Below are positions 1 to 7,998 of a stretch of 64,000 nt of DNA, piece after piece. This DNA is from Microbacterium sp. Leaf159 (GTDB lineage Bacteria; Actinomycetota; Actinomycetes; Actinomycetales; Microbacteriaceae), in the NCBI RefSeq assembly GCF_001423615.1, contig NZ_LMOU01000002.1, forward strand, positions 802,190 to 866,189, in the 5' to 3' direction. The notes beneath the pieces are model-generated. The model was not told the DNA's origin. It saw nothing but the letters and a program-made list of their open reading frames with translations, and made no database searches. Position 1 is the first letter of the stretch; each line of letters opens with the position of its first letter. The translations under genes and the position numbers were made by a program.

Positions 1-2
1 GG

Positions 3-257
3 GCCGACAACATCTCCCTCTACACGCCGATCTTCCGCACCAGCGCCCCCAGCGACGTCGCGATCATGATCGTCGTATTCCTGATCCTCGTCGCGGTCTG
101 GTGCGCGGCCGGCCGGCTGATCGGCACCAACAAGGCTGTTACCGAGGGGCTGGAGCGCGTCGAGCACTGGCTCGTACCGGCCGTGTTCATCGGCCTGGGC
201 CTGTTCATCCTGATCGAATCTGGGGTCATCGTCCGTCTGATCGAGGTGCTCGCATGA
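3..257 (+). CDS. CadD-family cadmium resistance transporter, C-terminal part (5' end outside window)
   Basis: The frame is open from the window edge, so only the last 84 residues are seen. They begin ADNISLYTPIF and carry two hydrophobic segments separated by a short polar loop (GTNKAVTEGLERVEHW), ending in an EVLA tail. The NISLYTP start and the two final helices resemble CadD-type cadmium permeases of Gram-positive bacteria, which export Cd(II) across the membrane. The stop overlaps the start of the lspA-like gene by 4 bp (ATGA), so the two are translationally coupled. Family assignment is by recalled motif only; another LysE/RhtB-like small exporter is possible. Confidence 0.6.
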   Translation, partial: ADNISLYTPIFRTSAPSDVAIMIVVFLILVAVWCAAGRLIGTNKAVTEGLERVEHWLVPAVFIGLGLFILIESGVIVRLIEVLA

Positions 258-787
258 CCTCCTCCCAGTCAGAGGCTCATCCGCCCGCTGCGCGCAAGCT
301 GTCGTCGACCCGGCGGCGGCAGCTCACTGGTGGAGCGCTCTTGATCGCCGTGGTCGTCGTGCTGATCGATCAGGGAACCAAGGTGTGGGCCGAAGCGACC
401 CTCACCGACCGTGAGCGCATCCCGCTGATCGGTGACCTGCTGGGTTTGCAGCTCGCCTATAACCCCGGAGCGGCATTCTCCTTCGGGGAAGGCTTCACCT
501 GGGTGTTCGCGCTGCTCGCTGTCGCCGCCACGGTCACAGCGATCGTGTTCGCGTTCCGAGTGCAACGCGTGAGATGGGCGATCGTCATCGGCGCGCTCGG
601 CGGCGCTTCCGCCTCACACGCAGGCGACCGCCTTTTCCGGGACCCCGGATTCGCCCGTGGTCACGTCGTGGACTTCCTCGCCTACGGAAACTGGTTCATC
701 GGCAACATCGCCGACATCGTAATCTTCGCCGCAGCGATCACCGGAGCAGTTTTCATGATCCGCGCCGGGGATGAGAGCACCGAGTGA
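254..787 (+). CDS. lspA: Signal peptidase II (LspA) family protein linked to metal resistance
   Basis: A 177-residue, four-helix membrane protein of the family that cleaves lipoprotein signal peptides. The motifs DQGTK (40-43 region) and NPGAAF (70-75) are intact. The two catalytic aspartates of the family are present as D125 (GDR) and D154 (NIAD). The motif that normally reads GGAxGNxxDR is unusual: it reads GGASASHAGDR, with no Asn and one extra residue. The ATG overlaps the cadD-like stop. Second lspA copies are known in metal-resistance operons (PbrC of the Cupriavidus pbr operon), so this is more likely an accessory copy than the housekeeping enzyme. Activity with the altered motif is uncertain. 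Confidence 0.8.
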   Translation: MTSSQSEAHPPAARKLSSTRRRQLTGGALLIAVVVVLIDQGTKVWAEATLTDRERIPLIGDLLGLQLAYNPGAAFSFGEGFTWVFALLAVAATVTAIVFAFRVQRVRWAIVIGALGGASASHAGDRLFRDPGFARGHVVDFLAYGNWFIGNIADIVIFAAAITGAVFMIRAGDESTE

Positions 788-861
788 GATCCGTTGTGCG
801 GTGGTGGGACACCCATCAACTCGCCCTCTACATCGGCGCGATCGCCGTGGGCAGCCGTTGA
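784..861 (+). pseudogene. Truncated N-terminus of a membrane transporter, possibly an arsenite/bile-acid-symporter type protein
   Basis: A GTG overlaps the lspA-like stop (GTGA) and opens a 25-codon frame reading VRSVVRWWDTHQLALYIGAI and then AVGSR before TGA. The WWDxHQLALYxGAIAVG pattern looks like the start of an ArsB/ACR3 or bile-acid symporter type transporter, which typically opens with a charged WxxxHQ segment and a first helix. No continuation is found in any frame downstream. This looks like the stub of a third gene of the resistance operon, cut off by a rearrangement near position 860. Identity is tentative. Confidence 0.35.
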
Positions 862-873
862 GTGAGTTCACGC

Positions 874-1026
874 TTAGGCAGGCGGGCGGTCGCGATGTAG
901 GCGCAGAGCCACCCACCAGCCGCATCGTCGACAGATGAAAGCGCGATCGTCTCCGAGTGCGTGCAGCTTCTTGCGTGGCAGATGTCGCCCGCAGCACGTG
1001 CACGCAACGTCCTCGTCAGTCGCCAT
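874..1026 (-). CDS. Small zinc-ribbon protein
   Basis: A 50-residue protein with two cysteine knuckles: C9/C12 (CTCC) and C32/C35 (CRRC), separated by a basic linker, then GWWVALRL. The spacing fits a zinc ribbon; the function is unknown. It starts with ATG 11 bp inside the end of the thioredoxin-like gene, so the two are probably made from one transcript. Similar short ribbons occur beside mercury and other metal-resistance genes, but no specific role can be read from this sequence. Confidence 0.55.
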   Translation of the reverse strand: MATDEDVACTCCGRHLPRKKLHALGDDRAFICRRCGWWVALRLHRDRPPA

Positions 1027-1327
1027 GAGCGGAGAGCGCCTCTCGAATCTGTTCAACCGTTGGCATCCCGGCCAGCCCAGCAGGGGTGCTGTAAATACGG
1101 CAGGCGAGGTCATTGCTTCGCCCCGACCCCGGAAAGAGATCGTTGCCATCCAGGGTGATCGTGGGGGAGCCCGCGAACGAGACTGCGCCCGCGTCCTCCT
1201 CCGTCCGGATGAGTCGGTAGTGAACCTCCGATTCGTCGTGGCCTGTTTCTCGTAGCGCCTCAGAAACACGACGGCCAGCCTCAACCCAGCTGGGGCAACC
1301 GGCGATATAAAGCAGCTCAATCTCCAC
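1016..1327 (-). CDS. Thioredoxin-fold protein of metal-resistance contexts
   Basis: A 103-residue protein starting with GTG. The opening MEIELLYIAGCPSW is typical of a small thioredoxin-like family found beside alkylmercury lyase and arsenic genes; in many relatives the CP motif is followed by a second Cys or selenocysteine. Only C11 is present in the motif here, so a two-cysteine redox cycle is not supported. Later hallmarks are the strand region SPTITLDGNDLFP and the C-terminal GMPTVEQIREAL helix. It precedes and overlaps the zinc-ribbon gene. A weak ribosome site (GAGGAT) lies about 10 nt upstream. Confidence 0.6.
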   Translation of the reverse strand: MEIELLYIAGCPSWVEAGRRVSEALRETGHDESEVHYRLIRTEEDAGAVSFAGSPTITLDGNDLFPGSGRSNDLACRIYSTPAGLAGMPTVEQIREALSAHGD

Positions 1328-1559
1328 GACTCAATCATCCTCGACTTCGCTGTTGATGTCGTGCCCGGGCTACCACCGAAAACGATCGTTTACGGCGCAC
1401 CAGTCTGATCGGCGGTATCCCCGAGCGACACGCCGACAGTCGCCAGCCGGAACTCCCCGCCGAAACCTGATCCGCCGGAACGTCGGCATCAGCGTTTTCG
1501 GCAGGCCACAACGATCACCATCGGCAGAGAACGGCGACCACCTCACCTGCCACCGAACC
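1328..1559. other. Intergenic stretch with no recognisable gene
   Basis: These 232 bases separate the metal-resistance remnant from the TetR gene. No frame resembles a known protein, and no clear transposon end, tRNA or attachment site was seen. Given the broken gene just before it, this may be the scar of an insertion or deletion, but nothing in the sequence proves it. Confidence 0.4.
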
Positions 1560-2129
1560 TCAGAGGGCGGCGAGCAACGTCTCGACGGCTCGGCGCACGC
1601 GTGCGGTGCGCACCTCGTCGGGGTTGAAGTCACCCATGAAGACGTTGCCGAGGGCGGCCGAGAGGGTTCCGTCGGCGACGAGCTCGCAGGTCGCGGCATC
1701 CGCCTTCGGGTACTCCGCGGCGGCGAGTTCGGCCAGAGTGGTGCGCGTGCGCCCATACGACTCGGTGAGCACCTCGGCGATGGCCGGGTTGGTGCGTGAG
1801 AGCTCGACGAACCCGAGGACGACCGCGTTCTCGGCATCCGATCGGGTGAACTCCTCGCCGAAGAGATAGTCGAGCGCGTCGGTGAACGTCACCAGGGTCG
1901 ACGGCAGGATCGTCAGCGCGCCGGTCTCGTCGGCGAACACGTGCCGGGCGGTGTCGGCGAGGAGCTGATCGCGATTGCCGACGAAGTGGCGCACGTGCCC
2001 ACGCGACATCCCCGCGGCCTCCGCGATGCGGTCGAGCGACGTGCCGGCGATGCCGTGCTCGGCCACGGTCTGCAACGTGGCCTCGATGATCTGGTCGCGG
2101 CGTTCTGCGGCCACGGTCGGTCGTGCCAT
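1560..2129 (-). CDS. TetR/AcrR family transcriptional repressor
   Basis: A 189-residue regulator. The N-terminus (RRDQIIEATL, then GTSLDRIAEAAGMSRGHVRHFVGNRDQL) is the TetR helix-turn-helix; the rest is a ligand-binding domain rich in Ala. The chosen ATG at 2129 has the strong ribosome site AAAGGGGG about 5 nt upstream; an ATG seven codons further out lacks one. The gene is divergent from the CocE hydrolase, and a 21-bp near-palindrome sits between them over the hydrolase promoter. It is therefore probably an autoregulated repressor of the plus-strand catabolic operon. The inducer is unknown. Confidence 0.88.
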   Translation of the reverse strand: MARPTVAAERRDQIIEATLQTVAEHGIAGTSLDRIAEAAGMSRGHVRHFVGNRDQLLADTARHVFADETGALTILPSTLVTFTDALDYLFGEEFTRSDAENAVVLGFVELSRTNPAIAEVLTESYGRTRTTLAELAAAEYPKADAATCELVADGTLSAALGNVFMGDFNPDEVRTARVRRAVETLLAAL

Positions 2130-2179
2130 CGGTCCCCCTTTTCCCTGCATCAGCAGGATACATAGATGTTACAAGTTTT

Positions 2180-2200
2180 TAGTCTAGTCAGACTTGACTA
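2180..2200. promoter_or_regulatory. Probable TetR operator (21-bp near-palindrome)
   Basis: Reading from TAGTCTAGTC through a central A to GACTTGACTA, nine of ten base pairs are symmetric about position 2190. It lies in the short region between the divergent TetR and hydrolase genes and overlaps the likely -35 box of the hydrolase promoter (TTGACT, 2194-2199). Confidence 0.65.
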
Positions 2201-2222
2201 TTAACTTCGGCGGACTTACGTT
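2194..2222 (+). promoter_or_regulatory. Promoter of the CocE/DUF3237/ABC operon
   Basis: TTGACT at 2194-2199 and TACGTT at 2217-2222 are separated by 17 bp. The same TACGTT hexamer, with a TTGACA partner and 17-bp spacer, is found in front of the paired minus-strand operon. The -35 box lies inside the palindromic operator. Confidence 0.5.
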
Positions 2223-2275
2223 GTGATTCACCGAGCACCGCGGTCTCCCCGGCGCCGAGGTTCTGAAGGAGAGTC

Positions 2276-3934
2276 ATGACCAGCTACACCCGCATTCCGG
2301 CGGAGCCCGAGAGCGATCTCGCACGCCCCGCCCGCGTCCGGATGCGCGACGGCGTGCTGCTCGCGGCGGACGTCTACCTCCCCGCCGACGGAGGCGAGAG
2401 CGCCGGCGACACGATCCTCATCCGCCTCCCCTACGACAAGAGCGGCAGCTACACCTACATCCCGCTGATCGCCGAATACCTGATGGCTCACGGCTACCGC
2501 GTGGTCGCTCAGGACGTGCGCGGCAAGTTCCGCTCCGAGGGCGAGGCACTCCTCTTCGTGAACGAGGTGCGAGACGGCGAGGACACCCTCGACTGGATCG
2601 TGCAGCAGCCCTGGTCGAACGGCCGGGTGGCGATGTGGGGCGACAGCTACTACGGATACACGCAGTGGGCGGCCGCCGCGAGCGGGCACCCCGCCCTCAA
2701 GGCGATCGCACCCCGCGTCACCGGCACCCGCCTCGGTGAACCGGTGCACAAGACTCCCGGCGAGCGCACCTCGAACGTCGAGTGGACGATCACCTACCTC
2801 TACCCGGTGAGTCACTTCCATGGCAACGACACCTATATGTGGGAGCCCGACTGGACGCGACGCGACTTCGCGGCACAGGTCGAGGAGTTCCTCGCCGAAG
2901 CCGGCGAGCGCTCGATCTCGTACGACCAGTGGTACCCGCGCCCGGTGCACCTGCCCCGCTTCCCCCTCGGCTCTCCCTTCGCCGCCCGCTCGGTTCCGGC
3001 GCTGCAGACGATCGGCTGGTGGGACAACTGCTCGCCCCTGTCGTGGGCCGACGTCGCCGACATCGCGAAGAACCCGGCGTGGGCCGCGCACCACCACCTC
3101 CGCATCGAGTCGATCGACCACGAGGGCTACGAACTGCTGAGCGACCCCGCCGATCGCGTCGCCGAGCGCACCGACGAGCAGCTGCGCGCGCTCCTCCCCC
3201 GCACCCTCGACCCGACGCTCGAGTTCTTCGAGGTGTACCTGCGCGGCAACGGGGCTCCCGCCGACATCCCCGCCGTGCGGTGGAACCTCGCCGGCACGAC
3301 GGAAGAGCGGACGGATGCGGCGTGGCCGCCCACCGGCATCCGCACCCTCGCACTCATCGCGACCGCCGATGGCGAGCTGAAAACGGATGCTGTGGCGCAG
3401 CCCACCGAGCTGACGTGGACGCACGACCCCGACGACCTCGTGCCGTCGAGCGCCGAGGATGCCTTCTCGTTCCTCCTCGAGCTTCCCGATGAGGCGCCGA
3501 TCGGTGACCGCGATGATGTGCTCGTCTTCACGTCCGCTGCAGTCGAGGCCGATGTCGATCTCGCAGGCCCCGTGACCGCCACCGCGACCGTCCGCTCGGA
3601 CGGCCCTGTGATGGATCTGTTCGTCCGACTGCTCGATGTCTCACCAGACGGCACCGCACTGCGCATCGCCCGCGGGCAACGCCAGGTCACCGGCGCCACA
3701 GAACCCGCGGCCCTCGACCTCGACCTCGGTCAGGTCGGGTACCGGCTGCGCGCCGGACACCGCCTTCGGGTGCACGTGTCGAGCAGCGACTACCCCGAGT
3801 TCGTGCCGCAGACCGGCACGGGCGCCGACCCCTGGGCCTGGGGTCCGACGGCGACGAACCTGCAGCACCTCACGATCGGTGGATCCGAAGGCCTCACGAT
3901 CCACCTTCCCGTCCTGGATGGAGAACTGTCATGA
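2276..3934 (+). CDS. CocE/NonD family hydrolase (S15-type esterase or amidase)
   Basis: A 552-residue cytoplasmic alpha/beta hydrolase. The nucleophile elbow is GDSYYG with Ser124; a GWWDNCS segment and an IDHEGYE segment further on supply the likely Asp and His of the triad. The last ~200 residues form the jelly-roll domain typical of this family (cocaine esterase, X-Pro dipeptidyl peptidase, cephalosporin acylases). No signal peptide is visible. AAGGAGAG lies 5-10 nt before the ATG. It is first in the operon and overlaps the DUF3237 gene (ATGA). With a peptide-type importer downstream, it probably hydrolyses an imported ester or amide. The substrate cannot be named. Confidence 0.88.
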   Translation: MTSYTRIPAEPESDLARPARVRMRDGVLLAADVYLPADGGESAGDTILIRLPYDKSGSYTYIPLIAEYLMAHGYRVVAQDVRGKFRSEGEALLFVNEVRDGEDTLDWIVQQPWSNGRVAMWGDSYYGYTQWAAAASGHPALKAIAPRVTGTRLGEPVHKTPGERTSNVEWTITYLYPVSHFHGNDTYMWEPDWTRRDFAAQVEEFLAEAGERSISYDQWYPRPVHLPRFPLGSPFAARSVPALQTIGWWDNCSPLSWADVADIAKNPAWAAHHHLRIESIDHEGYELLSDPADRVAERTDEQLRALLPRTLDPTLEFFEVYLRGNGAPADIPAVRWNLAGTTEERTDAAWPPTGIRTLALIATADGELKTDAVAQPTELTWTHDPDDLVPSSAEDAFSFLLELPDEAPIGDRDDVLVFTSAAVEADVDLAGPVTATATVRSDGPVMDLFVRLLDVSPDGTALRIARGQRQVTGATEPAALDLDLGQVGYRLRAGHRLRVHVSSSDYPEFVPQTGTGADPWAWGPTATNLQHLTIGGSEGLTIHLPVLDGELS

Positions 3935-4365
3935 CTGCTCCCACCGCTCTGCCCGAGCCGATCCTCGAGTACGCCTTCGAGATCCGAGTCGACGTCGACA
4001 CCGACATCCACCTGGGTCGTGGCCCGCATGAGGTGCTCGCCTTCACCCCCATCACCGGCGGCACCGTCGACGGCCCGCTGCTGCGCGGCACCGTGATCGC
4101 CGGCGGCGGCGACTGGTCGGTCGAGCGCGACGGCACCTTCCAACTCGAAGCGCGCTACCTGCTGCGAGCCGACGACGGTGCGGCGATCGACATCCTCAAC
4201 CGCGGCTACTACCGCGAAGAACCAGACGGCACGTCCTACTTCCGCACCGCTCCCGTCTTCCAGACCGACGCACCGGCGCACAGCTGGCTGAGCCGCAATC
4301 AGTTCATCGGCCTGGCCCGCGACGAAGACGAGCAGATCTGCATCCGCGTCTACGTCGTCAGATGA
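3931..4365 (+). CDS. DUF3237 domain protein (first of three)
   Basis: A 144-residue single-domain protein with the family pattern: N-terminal EYAFEIRVDV, GRG, TPITGGTVDGPLLRG, GGGDWSVERDG, LNRGYYR and a C-terminal FQT...NQFIGLAR...IRVYVV. DUF3237 proteins are small beta-barrels of unknown function. The gene is coupled to the CocE hydrolase by a 4-bp overlap. Two further paralogs lie at the end of this operon and beside the FAD monooxygenase, suggesting a repeated role with the shared substrate class. Just after the TGA, the same frame stays open through a Pro/Ala-rich repeat (see the repeat at 4377). Confidence 0.85.
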   Translation: MTAPTALPEPILEYAFEIRVDVDTDIHLGRGPHEVLAFTPITGGTVDGPLLRGTVIAGGGDWSVERDGTFQLEARYLLRADDGAAIDILNRGYYREEPDGTSYFRTAPVFQTDAPAHSWLSRNQFIGLARDEDEQICIRVYVVR

Positions 4366-4376
4366 GTCGCAGCACC

Positions 4377-4457
4377 CGCACTGACCGCACCACCTGCACT
4401 GCCTGAACCACCCGCACTCCCTGCACCAACCGCTCCACCAGCACTGCCTGCACCACC
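4377..4457. repeat. Degenerate 9-bp tandem repeat, nine units
   Basis: Nine consecutive nonamers such as CGCACTGAC, CGCACCACC, TGCACTGCC and TGCACCACC fill the gap between the DUF3237 stop and the binding-protein gene. In the reading frame of the preceding DUF3237 gene, beyond its TGA, they would encode Pro/Ala-rich tripeptides (PAL, TAP, PEP, PAP). This may be the decayed tail of a longer protein or simple slippage DNA. Confidence 0.7.
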
Positions 4458-4510
4458 ACTCCTGGCGGGGTCGACGACGCCCCCGCTGCACGCACCTGAG
4501 AGGACCCGAC

Positions 4511-6160
4511 ATGACCCGCACCACCCGACGCCGACTCGTCGCCGCCGCCGCCCTGGCGACAGCGACCGTTCTCGCCGCCACCGCCTGCGCTCCGCGCACC
4601 GGCACGACCGACTCCTCACCGGAGAAGATCGACGCCTCCTCCCTCGTCACCGCGCTGCCCGCAGCCACCACCGCCGTCGATGAGGTCACCTGGGCGGTCG
4701 TCGAGGGCGAGCCTCAGACGCTCGACCCCTCGTCATCGGCCAACATCATCATCCCGAACCTCTGCGACAGCCTGCTCACGGTCGAACCCGACTTCACTCT
4801 GGAGTCCGGCATCGCCGAGAAGGCCGAGTGGGTCGATCCGGTGACCTTCGAGATCACCGTCCGAGACGGCGTCACTTTCTGGGACGGCACCCCCGTCACC
4901 GCGGCGGATGTCGCCTACAGCCTCGAGCGCAACCGCACTCCCGCGTCGCAGTGGTACGCCGCCTTCGCACTGATCTCGAGCATCGAGACCTCGGGCGACG
5001 ACACCGTGATCGTGCACTTCACGGCACCCGACACCACGTTCCGCGACGCGCTCGGAGGCGGAGGCGGCGCCGTCATGAGCAAGGCCTTCGGCGACACCGT
5101 CGGTCAGGATCTCGGCACCTCCGGCGGAGGCCTGATGTGCGCCGGTCCGTACGAGCTCGACGAGTGGCAGCCCGGTACCGAGATCTCGGTCACGGCGAAC
5201 CCGGACTACTGGAACGGTGCGCCGCTCACCGAGCGCATCCGCTTCGTCTTCGTCACCGACGGGGCCACTCTCACCTCGGCTCTCACGGCCGGAGAGATCG
5301 ACGGAGCATTCAATGTGCCCCCGGGGTCGCGTCAGAGCTTCGAAGCAGAAGACGGCGAGGGCCGCCTGATCGCCGGACCCTCCACCGCGTCGTACAGCTT
5401 CGGTCCGACCTCCGCCGACAGCGCCGCCGCCGACCCGCGGGTGCGCCAGGCGCTGAGCCTCGCGATCGACCGCAGCGTCTACATCGACACCGTGCTGCAG
5501 GGCCTCGGCGAGGTGCAGAAGACGATCGTCCCGCCGTTCGTGTGGAGCGGCATGGAGGCGAAGGACACCTACCAGGATGCCTACGACGCTCTCCCCTCCC
5601 CCGAGGTCGACCTCGATGCGGCCAAGGAGCTGATCGCCGAATCCGGCATCGACACCTCGGTGCCGCTGGTGCTGGCTGTTCCTGCCGGCGCCAAGGAGTT
5701 CTCGCAGACGGCATCCATCGTCCAGAGCGCGGCGAAGGACATCGGCCTCACGGTCACGATCGACGAGCGTCAGCCTGCCGACTTCGGGGCGCTCTTCTAC
5801 ACCCCTGAGCTGCGCGACGGCATCGACTTCGTCGCCACCACCGGCTACCTCGAGGTTCCCGGCGTGCTCGGCTACCCGCAGCTGTTCATGCTGCCGGCCG
5901 AGATCGGCGGCATCTTCAACTGGTCGGGCTACGCGAACGACGAGGTGACGGCCGACCTCCAGGCGGCACGCACCGCGACGGATGCCACGACCGCGGCCGA
6001 CGCGTTCGTGAGCGCTCAGGAGATCTTCGCCCCCGATCAGCTGCAGGTCACCCTCGCCGGGGCGTACCAGCTCACCTACCTGTCTGACGACCTCACAGGC
6101 ATCACCACCTCTGTCGCGATCTACAGCTCCCCCTGGGCGCTGCACCTCGGCGGCGAGTGA
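4511..6160 (+). CDS. ABC transporter substrate-binding lipoprotein, family 5 (peptide/nickel type)
   Basis: A 549-residue solute-binding protein. It has a basic N-terminus, a hydrophobic run and a lipobox ending ATAC with Cys26, so it should be a lipoprotein on the outer face of the membrane. Family-5 marks include the GEPQTLDPSSSANI start of the mature domain and the VRDGVTFWDGTPVTAADVAYSLE region. Ribosome site GAGAGGA precedes the ATG. It opens the five-part importer of this operon (binding protein, two permeases, fused double ATPase). Binding proteins of this family take peptides, but also opines, glycosides and many amides, so the ligand is open. Confidence 0.9.
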   Translation: MTRTTRRRLVAAAALATATVLAATACAPRTGTTDSSPEKIDASSLVTALPAATTAVDEVTWAVVEGEPQTLDPSSSANIIIPNLCDSLLTVEPDFTLESGIAEKAEWVDPVTFEITVRDGVTFWDGTPVTAADVAYSLERNRTPASQWYAAFALISSIETSGDDTVIVHFTAPDTTFRDALGGGGGAVMSKAFGDTVGQDLGTSGGGLMCAGPYELDEWQPGTEISVTANPDYWNGAPLTERIRFVFVTDGATLTSALTAGEIDGAFNVPPGSRQSFEAEDGEGRLIAGPSTASYSFGPTSADSAAADPRVRQALSLAIDRSVYIDTVLQGLGEVQKTIVPPFVWSGMEAKDTYQDAYDALPSPEVDLDAAKELIAESGIDTSVPLVLAVPAGAKEFSQTASIVQSAAKDIGLTVTIDERQPADFGALFYTPELRDGIDFVATTGYLEVPGVLGYPQLFMLPAEIGGIFNWSGYANDEVTADLQAARTATDATTAADAFVSAQEIFAPDQLQVTLAGAYQLTYLSDDLTGITTSVAIYSSPWALHLGGE

Positions 6161-6190
6161 GTCGTCAGAGACCACGGAACGGACCACATC

Positions 6191-7138
6191 ATGATCAGGA
6201 CGTTGCTCGGCAAGCTGGGCGGTCTCACGCTCACGCTCTTCCTCGCCAGCGTCGTCATCTTCTCGGCGCTGCTGCTCACGCCGGGAGACCCGGTGACGGC
6301 ACTGGCGGGCGGAGCACGTCCGACCCCGGAGCTCATCGCGGCGATCCGCGCGGAGTACCGGCTGGATGACCCGGTCTGGCTGCAGTACCTCCACTGGCTC
6401 GGCGGTGTCGTCACCGGCGACTTCGGTCGATCGTTCGTCTACAAGACGGATGTCGCCGAGCTCGTGGGGGCCCGGTTCGCGGTGACGTTCCAGCTGGTGC
6501 TGCTGACCACCGCACTCATCGCGGTGTTCGGCCTCGGCTCCGGCATCCTCGCCGCCGTCCGCGGCCGCCGCACCGACATGGTGGTCTCGGTCACGACCTC
6601 ACTCGGCATGGCGCTGCCGACGTTCATCGTGGCGATCCTGCTGATCTGGATCTTCGCCACCTCGCTCGGCTGGTTCCCCACGTTCGGCGCGGGCGAGGAG
6701 GGCCTCGATCGGCTCTGGCATCTGGTGCTTCCTGCGGTGTCGCTCGCGCTGATGTTCATCGCGTACATCAGCCGGGTGACCCGCAGCGCGCTGGTCGCCC
6801 AGCTGCACTCCGAGCACGTCGAGACGGCCCGCGTCCGCGGCATCCCGTGGGGCCGTGTCTTCCGCAGGCATGTCTTCCACAACGCGGCCCCGCAGATCCT
6901 GGCGATCTCAGGAACGACGATCGCGGGGCTGTTCGCCGCCTCGGCCATCGCCGAACAGGCCTTCGGACTCGGCGGAATCGGGTCGCTGCTCACCGAGGCC
7001 GCTGCCCGCAAGGATCTGCCGGTCGTGCAGGTCGTCTCATTGCTGCTCGTCGCCCTGTTCGTCGTGCTCAACGCGATCGCCGACCTTCTGGCCGCCGCGA
7101 TCGACCCCGACACCGCGGGAACCCGGAGGAACGCATGA
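6191..7138 (+). CDS. ABC transporter permease, DppB/OppB type
   Basis: A 315-residue inner-membrane protein with about six transmembrane helices. It starts with the typical GKLGGLTLTLFLASVVIFSALLLTPGDPV segment, split here as GKLGGL...PGDPV. It contains the EAA-type coupling loop (EHVETARVRGIPWGRVFRRHV) that contacts the ATPase. It lies 30 nt after the binding protein and overlaps the second permease (ATGA). It forms the channel with the DppC-type subunit. Confidence 0.92.
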   Translation: MIRTLLGKLGGLTLTLFLASVVIFSALLLTPGDPVTALAGGARPTPELIAAIRAEYRLDDPVWLQYLHWLGGVVTGDFGRSFVYKTDVAELVGARFAVTFQLVLLTTALIAVFGLGSGILAAVRGRRTDMVVSVTTSLGMALPTFIVAILLIWIFATSLGWFPTFGAGEEGLDRLWHLVLPAVSLALMFIAYISRVTRSALVAQLHSEHVETARVRGIPWGRVFRRHVFHNAAPQILAISGTTIAGLFAASAIAEQAFGLGGIGSLLTEAAARKDLPVVQVVSLLLVALFVVLNAIADLLAAAIDPDTAGTRRNA

Positions 7139-7998
7139 GCGTCGGTCAACTCGCCGCGGGGCGCATCCCCGCCGCCACCCGTCGGCTCGCCCGACGCGAC
7201 CCCCTCGTGGTCGTGGCCGTCGTCGTACTCGTCGCCGTCGCCGTGATCGCGATCGCCGGGCGGTGGCTCGCGCCGTACTCTCCCGACCAGCTGTACGCGG
7301 GGCCGACCAACGGCCCCGCCTCGCTCGACCACCTGTTCGGCACCGATGACCTCGGCCGCGACATCCTGTCTCGCGTGCTGGTCGGTGCGGCTGCGAGCGT
7401 CGCGGCCCCGGTGATCGTCGTGGTCCTCTCCACGACCCTCGGCCTGACGCTCGCCATCACCTCGGCGTGGTTCGGCGGTCTCGTGCGCGGAACGATCGCC
7501 CGGGTGATCGATGTGATCTTCGCGATCCCCGGTCTCGTGCTCGCAGTGCTCGCGGTCGCGATGTTCGGCAAGGGGCTCGTCGCCCCGGTGGCCGCCCTGT
7601 CGATCGCGTACATCCCGGTCGTCGCCAGGCTGGCCCAGACCGCAGCCTCGCGCGAATTGGGTCGACCGTACATCGCGGCACTGCGGGTGCAGGGCGTCTC
7701 GAGCGCCGCGATCTGCTTCCGCCATCTGATCCCCGCGCTGATCCCGGTGGTCGCCGCCCAAGCCACGATCGGATTCGGCTACGCGATGCTCGACCTCGCG
7801 GCGATCTCGTTCCTCGGCCTCGGCGAGCAGCCGCCCGCTGCCGACTGGGGCTCGATGATCGCCGGCGGGCAGGCCGCGATCCTCGCGGGCGCTCCCGAGC
7901 AGTCGCTGTTCCCCGCTCTGCTGATCGTCATCACCGTGCTCGCCGTCGGCATCATCGGCGCCCGCGCCACCACCTGGGCAGAGGAGAAGGAACGATGA
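7135..7998 (+). CDS. ABC transporter permease, DppC/OppC type
   Basis: A 287-residue permease. Features are an N-terminal helix, the HLFGTDDLGRDILSRVL motif typical of DppC proteins (FGTDxxGRD), and the coupling loop RPYIAALRVQGVSSAAICFRH. CGGAGGA lies just before the ATG at 7135, which overlaps the DppB stop. Its own stop overlaps the ATPase start (ATGA). All four genes are thus translated as a linked set. Confidence 0.92.
   Translation: MSVGQLAAGRIPAATRRLARRDPLVVVAVVVLVAVAVIAIAGRWLAPYSPDQLYAGPTNGPASLDHLFGTDDLGRDILSRVLVGAAASVAAPVIVVVLSTTLGLTLAITSAWFGGLVRGTIARVIDVIFAIPGLVLAVLAVAMFGKGLVAPVAALSIAYIPVVARLAQTAASRELGRPYIAALRVQGVSSAAICFRHLIPALIPVVAAQATIGFGYAMLDLAAISFLGLGEQPPAADWGSMIAGGQAAILAGAPEQSLFPALLIVITVLAVGIIGARATTWAEEKER

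Noticed and set aside
1328..1559. Possible transposon end or resolvase remnant
   Set aside because: No inverted terminal repeat, target duplication or transposase fragment could be identified.
4733..6394. Long minus-strand frame opposite the first binding-protein gene
   Set aside because: Arg/Val/Gly-rich composition typical of antisense reading in high-GC DNA; the plus strand has a clear lipoprotein and transporter family.
7467..7994. N-terminal extension of the double ATPase
   Set aside because: This part is the DppC-type permease gene read out of frame; the Walker-domain protein begins at 7995 with a 4-bp overlap.
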